A stretch of DNA of 64,000 nucleotides from Incurvaria masculella (GCA_946894095.1 OX335642.1:14457021-14521020); one strand, 5' to 3'. Shown: positions 44,448-55,859, numbered from the stretch's first letter. A program made the numbers and translations. The notes: generated from the sequence alone by a model not told the origin.

Positions 44448-44511
44448 CGAAAACGGGGCTTAAATCCGATTTCACCGATAATTTACCGGCGTATGGTTCA
44501 CCAGATTTATC
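44448..44511 (-). CDS. pan: Internal coding exon of pangolin (TCF/LEF)
   Basis: A 64-nt exon read on the minus strand. It is preceded by a pyrimidine-rich acceptor ending tttgtttcag and followed by the donor gtaagtaaac. The open frame is 21 codons plus one base, with peptide DKSGEPYAGKL...DLSPVF. From memory, Drosophila Pan has SPVF at this point, just before a KL and an FNMGYL motif, and the next exon here supplies those. Pan/TCF is a nuclear HMG-box factor that binds Armadillo (beta-catenin) with its N-terminus and Groucho through its central part; this exon falls in that central linker. The single leftover G joins the first two bases of exon 26370-26470 to make a Gly codon. A 193-bp MITE ends 65 bp past the donor. 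The exon structure is strong; the gene name rests on short motifs plus correct order and phase. Confidence 0.82.
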
Positions 44512-44935
44512 CTGAAACAAACCAGAGAGTATTCGTTAATTATATAGTGGAATGAGGTTTTGATTGGGCAACAATACACAACCCACAATATTTCCTCAAT
44601 GCAAGATACAACTTTGTATGTGAAACTGGTGGACGAAATTACCATAAACAAGTAAAGTAAAATTATCACAACTCACCACACCATGGGAAAAAACCTTCGT
44701 TCTATATCACGGAACATTTCTTATAACCGCTTTGACCATCTTAAATAGTCCTCCTCTTTACTTACTATTGGTAGGGTCATACCGCATCCAGTGTTGCTTA
44801 ACCTCGATCAAACACCGAGGCGTCGATCTCAGGGCTGTCGAGGCCGACCAAATGTATTTACAAATAAATGCCATGCAATACTATAATAGTATAAGTCTCA
44901 GGACAAACATTTTGCATGTTAAGTGTGTCGCCGCA
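44512..44935. other. No gene; possible SINE trace
   Basis: Intron next to the exon acceptor. CTTTACTTACTATTGGTAGG at 44756 resembles the SINE body block but is too short to call. Confidence 0.3.
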
Positions 44936-45290
44936 GGTGATCCACACACCCACCGCCAATTTCTTGACAACGCGCGGGTCGGACTATGCGACTGGGTCAC
45001 CACGCGGCTCGCCACTACACATTTCGTACTATGCCACGTCTAATCAAACCTGGCGGTCGGACTTGTTTTGGACCTATTTTGGATCTGACTTGTCAGTTTC
45101 TTATTTTTTATGTAGTTACAAACTAAACGTTTATGAGCACGCGCAGAACCGTTTATAAGCGATAAGCCAGAATTAAATGATAGTCATGAGTCAGCTGCAG
45201 CAATCCGAAGACTGTTTTATTGATTGTAGACCGAGTCGCGCGATGACCGAATCGCACATCATCCGAGGCTGAGAAATTGACGGCGGAGAA
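44936..45290. mobile_element. MITE family H, copy 2 (uninterrupted)
   Basis: Starts AGGTGATCCACACACCCACC, GCCAATTTCTTGAC, GGTCGGACTATGCGACTGGG, and ends with the inverted blocks GACCGAGTCGCGCGATGACC and GAAATTGACGGCGG. Shares GTCGGACTTGTTTTGG with copy 1. Confidence 0.7.
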
Positions 45291-45669
45291 AAAGGCCGCC
45301 ACCGCACGTCGCGGTGTCGCGAGGTTGTCGGCCGCACCGGGCGGGTCGCGGGTTCATCTCACGCCGAGTTATCAGCGAACCGGGCCGACCTGCACAGTAG
45401 CCGCCGGCATGTGAGTCAACCGACGGCATAAAACAATAAACTTGTCGCTAATTGTAATTCAGCACCGCACTTGCTCTGGTGGATCGCATATTCTAAGCGA
45501 GTTACGCTCTGAACTGCCAATCGACAAACTCAATGGAGGTTGCTTGATCGCGACCATGTTAATCTGGGATATTTGCGTAAACAGCAAGAGGACGGACGAT
45601 TTATAATATAAAAATGCGCGGAAATCTGGTTGTCAGTGACAGTGTCAGAGACGCTCAGCCATTTTTCCG
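45291..45669. other. CpG-rich unique stretch
   Basis: 45290-45420 is CpG-rich (CACGTCGCGGTGTCGCGAGG); no repeat match and no ORF. Possible regulatory DNA. Confidence 0.3.
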
Positions 45670-46149
45670 TTAAGGGCCTGGTACTAGCCAAATCGCAAAG
45701 TTAGACGAGGCACCCCAAGTAAACTAACTAAGTCTGACGATTATAAGTGTCATCCTTACAATATATGATTCCTTGTCTAGGAATCGAATGATTTTCGTTA
45801 ATGTATGTTTCCTTTTTCTATACAAAATACATTGCGGAAACGGTGTCCATTTCCGAACTTTTTTGACTAAATGTAGAAATCTAAAAGCAAATGGAATTTT
45901 TTGTTTATGCATATATGCTGTTTTTGCTTATATCTAGAAATCGAATGACTTTCAGATTTCTAATGAGAAAAATCAACTTTTTTTATTTTTATTATTATTT
46001 AAATAAATGATGGAATAAAAAAATATTAACAATCCATTATCAGTCTGGAGTTCTATTTGGATTTGCTGAAGCGTTTCACTACATATTATTACATTTGTTA
46101 AAAAGTGCATTTGTATGGCGCGAGTAGTTGGCTAGTCCTAGCGCCTTAA
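45670..46149. mobile_element. TTAA MITE family 2, copy 2
   Basis: 480 bp between TTAA sites, inverted relative to 34383-34861 and nearly collinear with it throughout. Ends GGGCCTGGTACTAGCCA / TGGCTAGTCCTAGCGCC. Confidence 0.88.
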
Positions 46150-46478
46150 GCCTTGCATCCACTTACAAACTTAGAATTAATACTCACACACAGCTCTTCT
46201 TCCTTTCACACATAGCCCTTTTTTAGCTTTAGATGTTCTGATAAAGATTAGGTTCATGGGTTCCGTACTTGTCTGAAAAAGGTAAGACGCCTAGCTGAGG
46301 ACAAAGGTAATTCTTCCGTAACTTTGGTAAAATGTCAGTCCTTCCTGGGGTGAATGTGAATTTCAGTATTTTCTGATGATTTAGAAGTTTATTAGCATCA
46401 GCCACTAGCCACTACAGCTGACACTGGTAGTATTTATTATAATTGACGTATTTAAGTGTATGCAACAATGCAAAAACA

Positions 46479-46647
46479 TCTTAACAAATCATACACTATG
46501 CACATTGTCTGCTTTGTAGACATGTTGCATCTTCCTCATAACGGAGCCTGTCTTTTTCTTTGAAACAGTGAAGGTCCCAGAGAGCAATAGCACGGTTTTG
46601 TACCGTGCCCGCGAATGAGTTAGTCCCGCCGGGTTGGGCCACCTTAA
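46479..46647 (+). mobile_element. TTAA MITE family 1, copy D (3' part)
   Basis: Only the last ~168 bp: AATCATACACTATGCACATT, GAAGGTCCCAGAGAGCAATA, GCACGGTTTTGTACCGTGC, GGGTTGGGCCACC, then TTAA at 46644-46647. Confidence 0.82.
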
Positions 46648-49497
46648 TGGCTAAAATATACGGCATAACAAAGCGTGATTTTGAGCCTATCATTGCAGTA
46701 TTTATGAAGGTGACCTAATACATAAATATTATTTGTTATTGACCCAATTATGCAATCGTCTCCCTTTGCGTATAACCTTACGGTTAGTCACAGGGAGAAC
46801 TATACATATAATTAACAACGAAGGGAAATAGACTGCACAAAAGATCTCCTGAGCCATAGAGAAGATATGTAGTTTCCCTACTCAACATTATCAAAGTTCT
46901 GGATCCGTTCAGAGGGTGTGTTCTTGGAATTCCTTTGTAAAGAATCAGAAATATTTCCGTCGTTAAAACCGTTCTGGCAGTTGTTGCTTTTAAGGCTGTT
47001 TAAAGCGGTCTTATCGACGGAATTATTCCTGATTTCGAAGACCGAATTTTCACGAATAAACAGCAGATGAAAGCAACAGTAACGACATTTAAATACACTC
47101 CCCTATCGGGGGAAGTCGGAAGCCTTCACAGATAGTTCGGAACTGCGACTCGATCGCGCCTGTTGTGAACACTAAGCAGCCGTCGGGTCCGGTGTCCGGT
47201 GAGGCGCAGGCGCAGGGCGATTCCCACAGGTAGTTAATGAGCGTGAATGCAACCCATCGCCCGCGAGCGCTGTCTTCGTTAGGGTTGTCAACCAAATGTA
47301 AACGCAAAATGTAAGCAGCAGCTTCACTGCTCCTCGTGTAAAATAGTTTTTTTTGTGAGTCAGCGTAGCCGCACCAATAAAGTGTTACATATTAATAGTA
47401 TGAAATACTTAAACAACTACACTTACAGGTTTTGTCAATAAGTGAGTTTTCAGTGTAAAAATATCAAAATTCATACTCGATAAGTATTCCATTCCTTAAT
47501 GGACAGACTGGGTGATGGCCAAAACATTTCCTATAATGGCTATAATGACTACCAACCCATCTCTACGTCACTATGTTATGCGGGGATATTTATTTATTTG
47601 TCATCATCAGACACAGGGTCCATTTTAACATATGCTGCAAAATTACAGGTAATATTAATATTATTAAAAATAAACGAATAATAATAATTAAATAATATTA
47701 AAAAAATTAAATGATCAAAACACAAAAGCCAAAATAATCGATCAGTCAAATCAGTGGCAACCCTAGCGGCGTCCTACGTGCTGCTCGCCCCAATCAATTC
47801 ACCCGCGGCGCTCGCACGCACCCGCGACTTATCGCCCACTAGCGGCGCGGCGCGGCAGTGGGCCGCACTGATTCCTCGCCGATATCCAATTATTGTCCGC
47901 TGCGGTGGTAGGGTTTGCTGGCTCTTCCGGATTAGGGTTACCATTTACGAATTTGGAAACTTTACAAAATACAAAATAGACTATAAAAAAGATCTTAGAT
48001 TGAAATATCTAGAAGAGTATTAGATTTGTTACACGAATGTTTTACGGTGAAGGAAAATCATCGTGAGAAAACTCACCACCTCTGTGGTGTTAGGCTTTGT
48101 AGCAAACAGCTACAAGTTACGGCAATTGGCTCGCCGATAGATTGTGTGCCTACAAACGTGAGGTTAGTCAAAACGTGGTGGTTAAGTGCTGGCATTATAA
48201 GGAATTCTTTGCTGCTGGGTACCCTAAAATCGGTGCATGGGAGCCAGAATGATGATGTTAATGTTTAGAAGAGAGATGCTATTACATATATATAAGCACT
48301 AGAGGACAATATGTTTTCCCTTTAGTATTGAGAGATCTTGAAGAAATACTAATCAAAAGTAAGAATGTGGATAATTGGCGAGATGAATTGGACCTTTTCT
48401 CAGGTTCACCTTCCTTAGTAAAAGGACTCTGTCCTAAGTCCGTGAGGCTGACTTTGTCCTAAGTCCGTGAGGCTCTGTGTTATATTTTGCTCTTTTTCAT
48501 TTACAATATTTTGTAAGTTATACTTCATTGTACTTCATTCACTTTTATTATAATGCCTGTTTTCATTTTATTTCAGTTAGTAATTTTCTAGTAAACCACT
48601 TTTTGAGTTAATTAATCAAACATTTAAATTTTTTTATTGAAATCTTTGACGAAGGCTATTTTTTGCTCGAACTTTTATAAGTAACTGAAGTAAAATCTAC
48701 ACATATCATGTATATTCTTCCTGACGTATCCAAGTGTGCATAGTCACCATAAGGAAAAACCACGGAGGATATTCTCCGTAGGAAAAACTAATAAAATAAA
48801 AAAAAATCAACCACTTTTTACTCACTGCTGCAAAACGGTAAATCACATGTTATGTTCACTATTTGTAGAGTGTAAGTCCAATGTATCAGGTGTTTGTTAT
48901 TTATTATCTGTTCATACACTTTACTCTGCATGTGAACCTTATAAATTCCTTTCTCGTACTGGACTGACGAGTGTGCCCGCCAAGCGAAAATAACAAGCTT
49001 TTGCCAACCCTGCGCCGTCTCTCCATTTGCCCGGTTAGCCGCTTCCTCGGCACTTCCTCCCGATAAAACGACAAAACGGATCATGTGCTCCAAATTGACC
49101 GGCAGATTATCGACTCGCACGATTGGCTAAATTGATTCTTACTAAATGAGATTATTAGGTTTGGTATCCGGCTCGTGGCTCCCTCCTTGCCTTCAGTTGC
49201 GCTCAGCGAAACAAAAGCATCTTGTGTAAACCGATTGCTGTATTAATATATAGTGTTTGAATGATGTTTTTTCGTGACGAGTTATATTCATAATACACGG
49301 TCACCTCTTTTTAAGTCTATATTGTGGAAAGAGAGAATTCCTAAGTCTCCGTTCATAAAAAAATAAGCCAATATGAGAGAAAGGGATCTCTGACGTGACT
49401 AATGTGAAACATTTGACGGTACTAAAATGTTTGCAACTGTTTCTATTTACGCTATTATTATAAGTAAAATTATAGGCAGATAATTGTGACCTAAATT
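46648..49497. other. No gene; small repeats and CpG patches
   Basis: Imperfect inverted repeat TCCGTCGTTAAAACCG / CGGTCTTATCGACGGA at about 46951 and 47010. CpG-rich unique blocks at 47080-47300 and 47755-47900. A 19-bp direct duplication (GTCCTAAGTCCGTGAGGCT) sits near 48432 and 48457. A hairpin, ACGGAGGATATTCTCCGT, lies near 48763. A minus ORF at 48818-49120 is mixed in composition but unrecognised. Confidence 0.4.
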
Positions 49498-49585
49498 ATA
49501 ATTCTCCGGTAATGACTATCCGTCTTTTCACAAACGTAAATTTCAGTCGGATAAGTACTATCTGATGATTGAAAAATCGGCCCTA
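49498..49585. mobile_element. MITE family I, partial copy
   Basis: AATTCTCCGGTAATGACTAT through GATTGAAAAATCGGCCCTAA matches the 3' half of 44190-44382. Confidence 0.65.
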
Positions 49586-50444
49586 AGAATAATAAATGTA
49601 TAAAAAATACAGAGGCCCAGCCTACCGGCCGCCCGGCGGATATTTTCGTGAATTAGATCCCTACCTAAAGAGAATGTAAAAAAATAAGGATCAAAATCGA
49701 AGCGACTATGGTCAAAATCGGCCCCTCGCTCCCGGCCCCTCACGCCGAATGCACATGCGCAAGGTCACGCTATCATGTGGCATATTGTATATAACATATT
49801 ATCGTCATATGTTAGTGTATCTACAGCAAGCTTCGCGCGGTACACGATTTTGTTACATAAAAGTTGAGGCCGCACCTCAGCCGAACTTCGAGCAAGACGT
49901 TTATCGTATTCATGAATCGACCGAAAATGGTGCGAATGCAAGTCCGTCACCTGCTCCCATAACCCATAACTGTTACAGTGTCTCCTAAATATTTCACGAC
50001 CAGTATTTGTCGGGGAAATGCAACAGCAACACAGACAGGTTTCCGGCCAATAAAACAACTCCCGTTATGTCAACAGTCCGCATGGGTTGACATATTGACA
50101 GGCGCGCCACATTAGCTGCCCCATATATTAAACTGTGACAATTAACCACTCTTAACGGCGTCTATCTTGTCTGCACATCTTGCTGCACGCACCTGCACTT
50201 GTGGGGTGCACCACGATATTTAATTTAAGTTTTCTGCAGGTCCTCTAGCATCCCGCACTAAACGATATCGTAATTAGCAACCAGACGGTGAGAAAAATGT
50301 TTTACAAGCATTGACATATTCTTATACAACATACCCCTTTATATTGTATACAAGTGACAGTTCAACAAAAATAGGTCACACAGAATAGACAAAAGTCAAC
50401 ACATTGCCATATAACACAGTCTTTTTCAGAGTAAACTGTCAACA
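49586..50444. other. No feature recognised
   Basis: Mixed unique sequence; short overlapping ORFs at 49749-50058 on both strands are unsupported. Confidence 0.35.
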
Positions 50445-50640
50445 TTTTGTACGCGGACTAGCACCGCACTAACCATACAATTAGAGGGTTCTTTCTTTAA
50501 TTAATGTGTCCTTGTTTCACGGTCGATTATACATACATACATATGTACATATCACATTCCGTACAAAATGCTATTTAGTCCGGCTATTATCCCCGTATTA
50601 AAGTTAGTCCGCCCACTCTGAATACTGGTGATCGTACTTA
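50445..50640 (-). repeat. Dispersed repeat J with an internal insertion
   Basis: On minus it opens GTATTCAGAGTGGGCGGACT and later has TTGTATGGTTAGTGCGGTGC, the two blocks of the insert at 23980-24107. Between them sits extra sequence with ATAATCGACCGTGAAACAAG, which recurs at 54151-54192. Confidence 0.55.
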
Positions 50641-50716
50641 CAGAATGGGAGTATGCCGCCAGTATGTGCCGACATTGCTAAAACTCTGGGGAATCGTTCT
50701 ATTTCTAAACTAATCA

Positions 50717-50925
50717 TCTTACTGATATTATAAATGGGAAAGTATGAATGTTTGTTATTTGTCTCGCCATATAACGTCTGAATACATTTCAATGAAATTT
50801 TATTATTAGACAGAAAGTATATTTCATGGATTAGCAAATGAGCTACTTTTTAACCAAGAAAAAAATCCTGATTTTGTCTCGATTGGACTCGGGTACCGCA
50901 GCCAGTCTATTATCAAAGGTTAATA
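50717..50925 (+). mobile_element. Helitron-like element, diverged
   Basis: ACTGATATTATAAATGGGAA near the start and CTCGGGTACCGCAG near the end, in the order of the Helitron-like family, with an AT-rich middle. Confidence 0.45.
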
Positions 50926-51789
50926 GATGTCGTGATAGTTGTATTTTTAATCTCACCGATCTTGCAGCCAATAATATATCAAGCTAGAGAAAATAGTTTT
51001 TTCTCAATATTTGTTTTTCTATTCCTAAATGAAAACATGCGCTTCAATCGATCTATACAGATCCAATCACGTGCACAAAGCAATCGGAAAATAATCATTT
51101 CTGAAGAATATCTCACAGATCAAAACCGAAGATAAGATAAAAAAAACTGAATAACAATGTTGCCAAACATCGTGCGATAACATGCATTACCAAATAAACA
51201 AAAAATACTTTCGAAGGTCTCCCGAGACCCTGTGCATCCCATGTTCACAATAGTCGCTGAGTCGCTGTTTTTATGCAATCGAACCAATAAATGCACTCAT
51301 TTTGACCACCTTCCACGACGGAATGTCACTCAACTATCATGCGCGCGGAGCAAGCTGCCTGTTAAGCGGGGATACGCACGCAATCCAGGCGCAAATCAAA
51401 ATCAATAATTTTGCCAAACGTTTAAAAATAGAATATAATATAAAAATATAGTGTGTTTGGTCATTCGATACATTCCTTCTAAGGGGTCATTCTAGAGCTA
51501 ATTTGCAACAAATTTGGCCCAGTGAAATGGGGGTCGAAAGTCAATAGTTTTTTGAGTTATTAAATTTAAATGTTCTGTGTTATTATGAAAAAGTGATGAT
51601 TGTGATATAACTACTACACTCTGGGCATTTTATCAGCGATTTTTAATAGCCGATGAATGAGAGACTACACCAAAACAATAAATGCATTCAAAATATCCAT
51701 AATCTCATAAATAAAGGGTCATTAATGGCAGTTAATGTAAAAAAAATACAAAATTTATTTAAATCAAAGAGGATTACTAAAAAAAATAT
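50926..51789. other. No gene recognised
   Basis: AT-rich. AAGGGGTCATTCTAGAGC (51482) and AAAGGGTCATTAATGG (51715) share a motif and might flank an unknown element, but no clear ends are visible. Confidence 0.35.
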
Positions 51790-52460
51790 GGAAATAACTT
51801 GAGGGAACGGCAGAACGTCTAAAATGCAGATCGTATAATATCATATTTTAACAAAATTTTAAAACCATGCACAAAGTATAATCGGCAGATCGTATAATTT
51901 TATACGTAGTGCATGAAGAAGTTTACAAAATAAAATTACTTATTTCTCGATGCATAACGTATAATAGTCACAACGTATAAAATTATTATCTTTATTTAAC
52001 AAAAAAAGAAAACCATGCATATCATATAATTCAAAAACTTTTCATACGATAAGCGCCCTTATGAAAATATCTTTAAAGCGTATACTCGCACGCGACTTTT
52101 CGACCGTCTCAATTAGCGTAAGGTGGCCTTGTTACTCTTTAACAAATATCGATTCGTAGCAATTTCAGCCTTAAATGTATCGTTATTAGGGCGCTTTATG
52201 CAGTGCTGCTTGGCATATTATACGTTCTGCATGGTTTTCTTTTTTTGTGAATTCACGTTAGGAATATTATACGTTGTGACTATTATACGTTCTGCATGAT
52301 GCAAAGAGTTGATTCTATTTTAAAACTTTCTTCATGCCCAACGTATAAAATTATACGTTGTGAATATTATACGATATGCATGCTTTTGATTTTTTGGAAA
52401 AAAATACTTTTATACGTTCTGAATATTATACGTAGTGAATACGACTCAATAACTTCACTA
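51790..52460. mobile_element. Foldback element built of TATACG subrepeats
   Basis: About 670 bp with two long imperfect inverted arms (roughly 51790-52025 and 52215-52460). The arms consist of a recurring ~16-bp word, approximately ATTATACGTTCTGCATG. CGTATA occurs five times in the left half and TATACG seven times in the right, with one exception in each. The longest clean pairing includes GTTTTCTTTTTTTGT and ACGTTGTGACTATTATACGT. The ~190-bp centre has a further weak inversion (AAGCGCCCTTAT / TTAGGGCGCTTT). Subrepeat-built arms recall Foldback-type elements. No transposase. Confidence 0.75.
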
Positions 52461-52499
52461 TTTCATAACCTTCCAGAAAAGGTACAAATGTTGTCCACT

Positions 52500-52860
52500 T
52501 TCACACAAGTTCCATATTTCTTATTATTTAGTTGGGTTTGCGCTGTCGATTTTACTTTAAGAAAAAGATCCTCATTAAGGTGTAAAAAAACAGTCGACTT
52601 TAGGCTTGCCAGGCACCCCCTTGACATTAGGCTTTTGCGAAGGAACCGATTCTTAATCTCATATCTCTGGGCACCGCCAGGATATGGAACTGCCTGATGG
52701 CGGCTGTCTTTACTTAAACCTGGTAGTCTTAAACCTAATTTGAACAAGCCTGATAGCTCAGCAATGGTCCCCTGGTATGGTGCCTCGCTAAGAGTGGTTC
52801 GCGAGGTGAGGTGGATTTGGCTTTTCTGAGCACCTTTTGACTCTTTTCCGGTTTTTCAAA
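52500..52860 (+). mobile_element. LINE 3' end: ORF C-terminus plus 3' UTR
   Basis: Fragments RHPLDIRLLRRNRF and, after a frameshift, GTARIWNCLMAAV match the style of CR1/Jockey ORF2 C-termini. The UTR GCCTGATAGCTCAGCAATGG, CCTCGCTAAGAG, GAGGTGGATTTGGC equals that at 3100-3440. Dead copy. Confidence 0.7.
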
Positions 52861-54150
52861 AACATGAAATGTTGTTGCCGGCAAGGTTACGTGCTGGTAG
52901 GAGACAAACCATTTTGCTAGCCATCACGAGAAGAAATGAGCATGTGTGCAACGCGTCGAGTGTCGGCGATAGGGCGCACGCAGCGAGCAGACGTCGACCA
53001 GCGAGCGCGCGGGTAGTAAGAACAGCAGTACTATAATTATAGCTCAATCCAGTAGAGGGTAGGATTTCTATCGGCCACCTCGGCGTCTTAGGGCGCCATC
53101 ATCGGTCGTGTGACTTACCGTCCGCTTAAAAGTATCTTCTATCGATTTGTATCTTATATAATTATCGTGCCAATCCCCTCGGCATAGGTAGTAATTTAAG
53201 GTATCGATGTAAAAAGATGTAATTAACTAGGTACATATATTTACTGAGACGTTAATGATGGCAGCCGTCCGTAGCCAGGCAACTACCGGGCTTTTACGAC
53301 CGAGCAAAGAGAGATCCTACTACTTGCACACTACACACTCACCTAAAAAAGTGAAATAATTTAAGTAATTCGATTTCAAATGTTATTTTGTACATTTTCT
53401 AATTAGAACATGCTTAGAAACCGCGTCTAAAACCAAATAATTTATGTTTTTTTATAAGTACTTCCTGTTCTGAAAGTTTCTGTAGCCCCATTTCCGAATA
53501 TGTACTTATTGTGTAAATACTTATTAGTTAAAGTTTTTACAAGTAGGTACAAAATGGATTTTACCGCAACTTCACTTAATTACGCTTAGTGTGAGTACAT
53601 GTTTCGTGTTAGGTGTGGAGCCAGTCCGATGCTTCTTTTATAATTTCGTAAAAAAGAGACTCAGTACAAAATGGGGCGCACTAATAAGTCGATTAGAACC
53701 GGTTGTTCTGGGTTAATTCTAAACATATTAAGTTTCGTTACTGAAAGAAAATTTCATAAAAGATAGGTGCAAGTGCACCAAGGGTTTAAATTTAATTAAG
53801 TGGTAGGTGTATATAATTTAATCATATTTAATAATTAATAATTCAATTCAAGTGGAAACCGTATAGACGCGCTAGATGGCATGCACCCTTCTCTGATCCT
53901 TTCCACCCTTTGCCGAGACGGCGTGATGGTGCGTGCGCACGGGGCAGCGTTATCGCAACGCGTTATCAGCAGATAGGCAGCCCGCTTATTGCACGAAATC
54001 AATCAATCGCTGCTGATCCCGTAATGCCCATAAAAATCGAATTCTGCGCAGGTGTCAAGTGGACGGTGTTGGGTTCTAGTTTAACATTTTAGTCCGAAAC
54101 AATATTAAACAATATTACGTTAAAGTATGTAAAATATATGCCATATGTTT
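52861..54150. other. No gene; CpG patch at 52930-53020
   Basis: 52930-53020 is CpG-rich and unique; the rest is AT-rich without ORFs or repeat ends. CGCTAGATGGCATGCACCC at 53869 resembles CGCTAGATGGCACTTCTAC at 55529. Confidence 0.35.
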
Positions 54151-54192
54151 GAATCGACCGTGAAGCAAGGACACATTAATTAAAGAAAGAGA
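54151..54192 (+). repeat. Short dispersed repeat
   Basis: GAATCGACCGTGAAGCAAGG and ACACATTAATTAAAGAAAGA are the reverse complement of 50487-50530. Confidence 0.6.
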
Positions 54193-54221
54193 GTTGCAAA
54201 AAAACTACTTTATTCATTGAA

Positions 54222-54450
54222 TATACTGCATGGTTGGACCCGAACCAACGAAACATCCCTTTCGCGGGCACTGCGTCCACCAATTTCGCAACCTGCTGTA
54301 TTACCCATAAATTGGAATTCTCCTACAGTCCCTCCTCCCGTAGTAGAGCCTTCTAGTAACAAGTGTTTAAGATTATACATACATTGATTTAGCGCTTCAC
54401 CTACGTTGCGGACATTGACTGCAACACTTGGGTAAATGTACATACTCAAA
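54222..54450 (-). mobile_element. tRNA-like SINE module, copy 2
   Basis: Collinear with 20987-21215: read on plus, GGTTGGACCCGAACC (B box), GGGCACTGCGTCCACCAATT (A box), TTGGAATTCTCC and TGCGGACATTGACTGCAA. Not attached to the common SINE body. Confidence 0.65.
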
Positions 54451-54917
54451 CGAAGCCGGGAGCCGTAGCTAGTCAAATATAAACATAGAATAAGTAAAGT
54501 TATAAACATATAATAAGAAACCCATTTATTGTTAGGTCACCCTGAAAGGAGATTTATTACCTCGTCAGAAAATCTAAACATTTGGATCGGAGTTGCCTTG
54601 TTTGGAGAGTTAAATGAATAGCTATAAATACAATTCGCGGAAGCCGAGACGGTGGACGACTTCGGAACCGCAACAATACTAATCCACAAGCCATAAATGG
54701 CGAATGCGCGAATCCAGTTTCGTTACGAACTCGGAGTGCGGTTATTTGGCGCAATCTGCACCGCAACCACTGAAGAGAAAGGGAAGAAGTAACATGTGGA
54801 CTCCACCGCATGGACAAAGTGTGCATGGTGTGCCGGTCGCGCGTCGTATGCCGCACAGTCCACAATCGTTACCGTTTGCGAATGTTCTCCCGAAATAAAT
54901 TCCCAGCTGTCACCGAA
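54451..54917. other. No feature recognised
   Basis: Mixed unique sequence; small ORFs on both strands at 54557-54956 overlap and are unsupported. Confidence 0.35.
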
Positions 54918-55123
54918 ATTTGCGTTTACGGCCAACCGATCGACTGCCGTTTTCAAATGTATGGAGTAATTAAAGAGCGCGCGCCGTGGGCGTTAAGCGA
55001 ACTAACATTTGTGAGTGCGAGTTTGACTTTGACAGCAGAAGTAAAACCACAGAATATCTAGTAAAAAAAAACTTGCATGGAGTTTGACGTTTTTACGTAA
55101 CTTCGAAGTTCCGTAAACGCCAG
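54918..55123. mobile_element. TIR MITE family D, copy 2
   Basis: 206 bp. The 5' end TTTGCGTTTACGGCCAACCG, interior GGCGTTAAGCGAACTAACAT and 3' end CCGTAAACGCCAGGTTAG match the reverse complement of 21338-21638 with internal deletion. Confidence 0.75.
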
Positions 55124-55149
55124 GTTAGGTAACAACTGGGACTAGGAGT

Positions 55150-55345
55150 TCAGTTCCCACCAGCAAATAAGAGAAGGCGGGAGCGGATATCAAAACTCAT
55201 TCGTATGGAAGCAGCGTAGGTAGTTAGTGGAAACGTCTAACTACAGTGAGGTAGACTCACAGAAAGAAGACACTGCACAGAAGTGCAAAAGTTCTTACTT
55301 GTTCAACAGTAGTAAGCGAACTCACTCGCCAGCGCTGCTCCCACA
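55150..55345. repeat. Dispersed repeat E, copy 3
   Basis: AACTCATTCGTATGGAAGCA, TTAGTGGAAACGTCT, AAAGTTCTTACTTGTTC and CAGTAGTAAGCGAACTCACT match repeat E. As at 21338-21945, it directly follows MITE D. Confidence 0.6.
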
Positions 55346-55859
55346 CAAACGAGTGCCGGTTACTAATCCTGACTTTCTATGTTCGCTGATTCCAACCCAC
55401 ACAAACCCTGCAATATGTCTGCCACTATGATCGTGTGTGGCATGTACGTTTAAGAGAATCGTTGATTGAAGAGTCGTGAATCGGTGATAACTGTTTACAT
55501 ACTCTTAATGTTTTGTTAAGTTTTACGCGCTAGATGGCACTTCTACATTTTTGATCTGAGACCGCCCCCAACGCAACGGTCAACCAGCTCTATCGGGCAA
55601 AACGAGATATGTAGTGAAAAATTGCTATAGTGCACATTCCGTTTTGAGCTGCCAATGTTTTGTTTTTTTTCAATTCAATTCTTTATTTGTCCTTAGGTAC
55701 ACTCTGTTACACTTGGAAAACGTCAACATTTTTTAATTAATTACGAAATTGAAAGTAATATCTAGAATGAAACATAATATTTCTAACATATTTTCGACAA
55801 TAAAATATCTAAAAATCAAGAATAATGGATGTCACTGATGTCTACTCTTCCTTACTCTT
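55346..55859. other. No gene; possible minus-strand retroelement end
   Basis: Around 55670-55690 the minus strand reads AATAAAGAATTGAATTG, like a polyadenylation signal with repetitive tail as found at insect LINE 3' ends. No coding remnant upstream was seen. Confidence 0.3.

Noticed and set aside
52296..52697. 133-codon plus ORF
   Set aside because: Runs from the TATACG foldback into a frameshifted LINE C-terminus; a chance fusion, not a gene.
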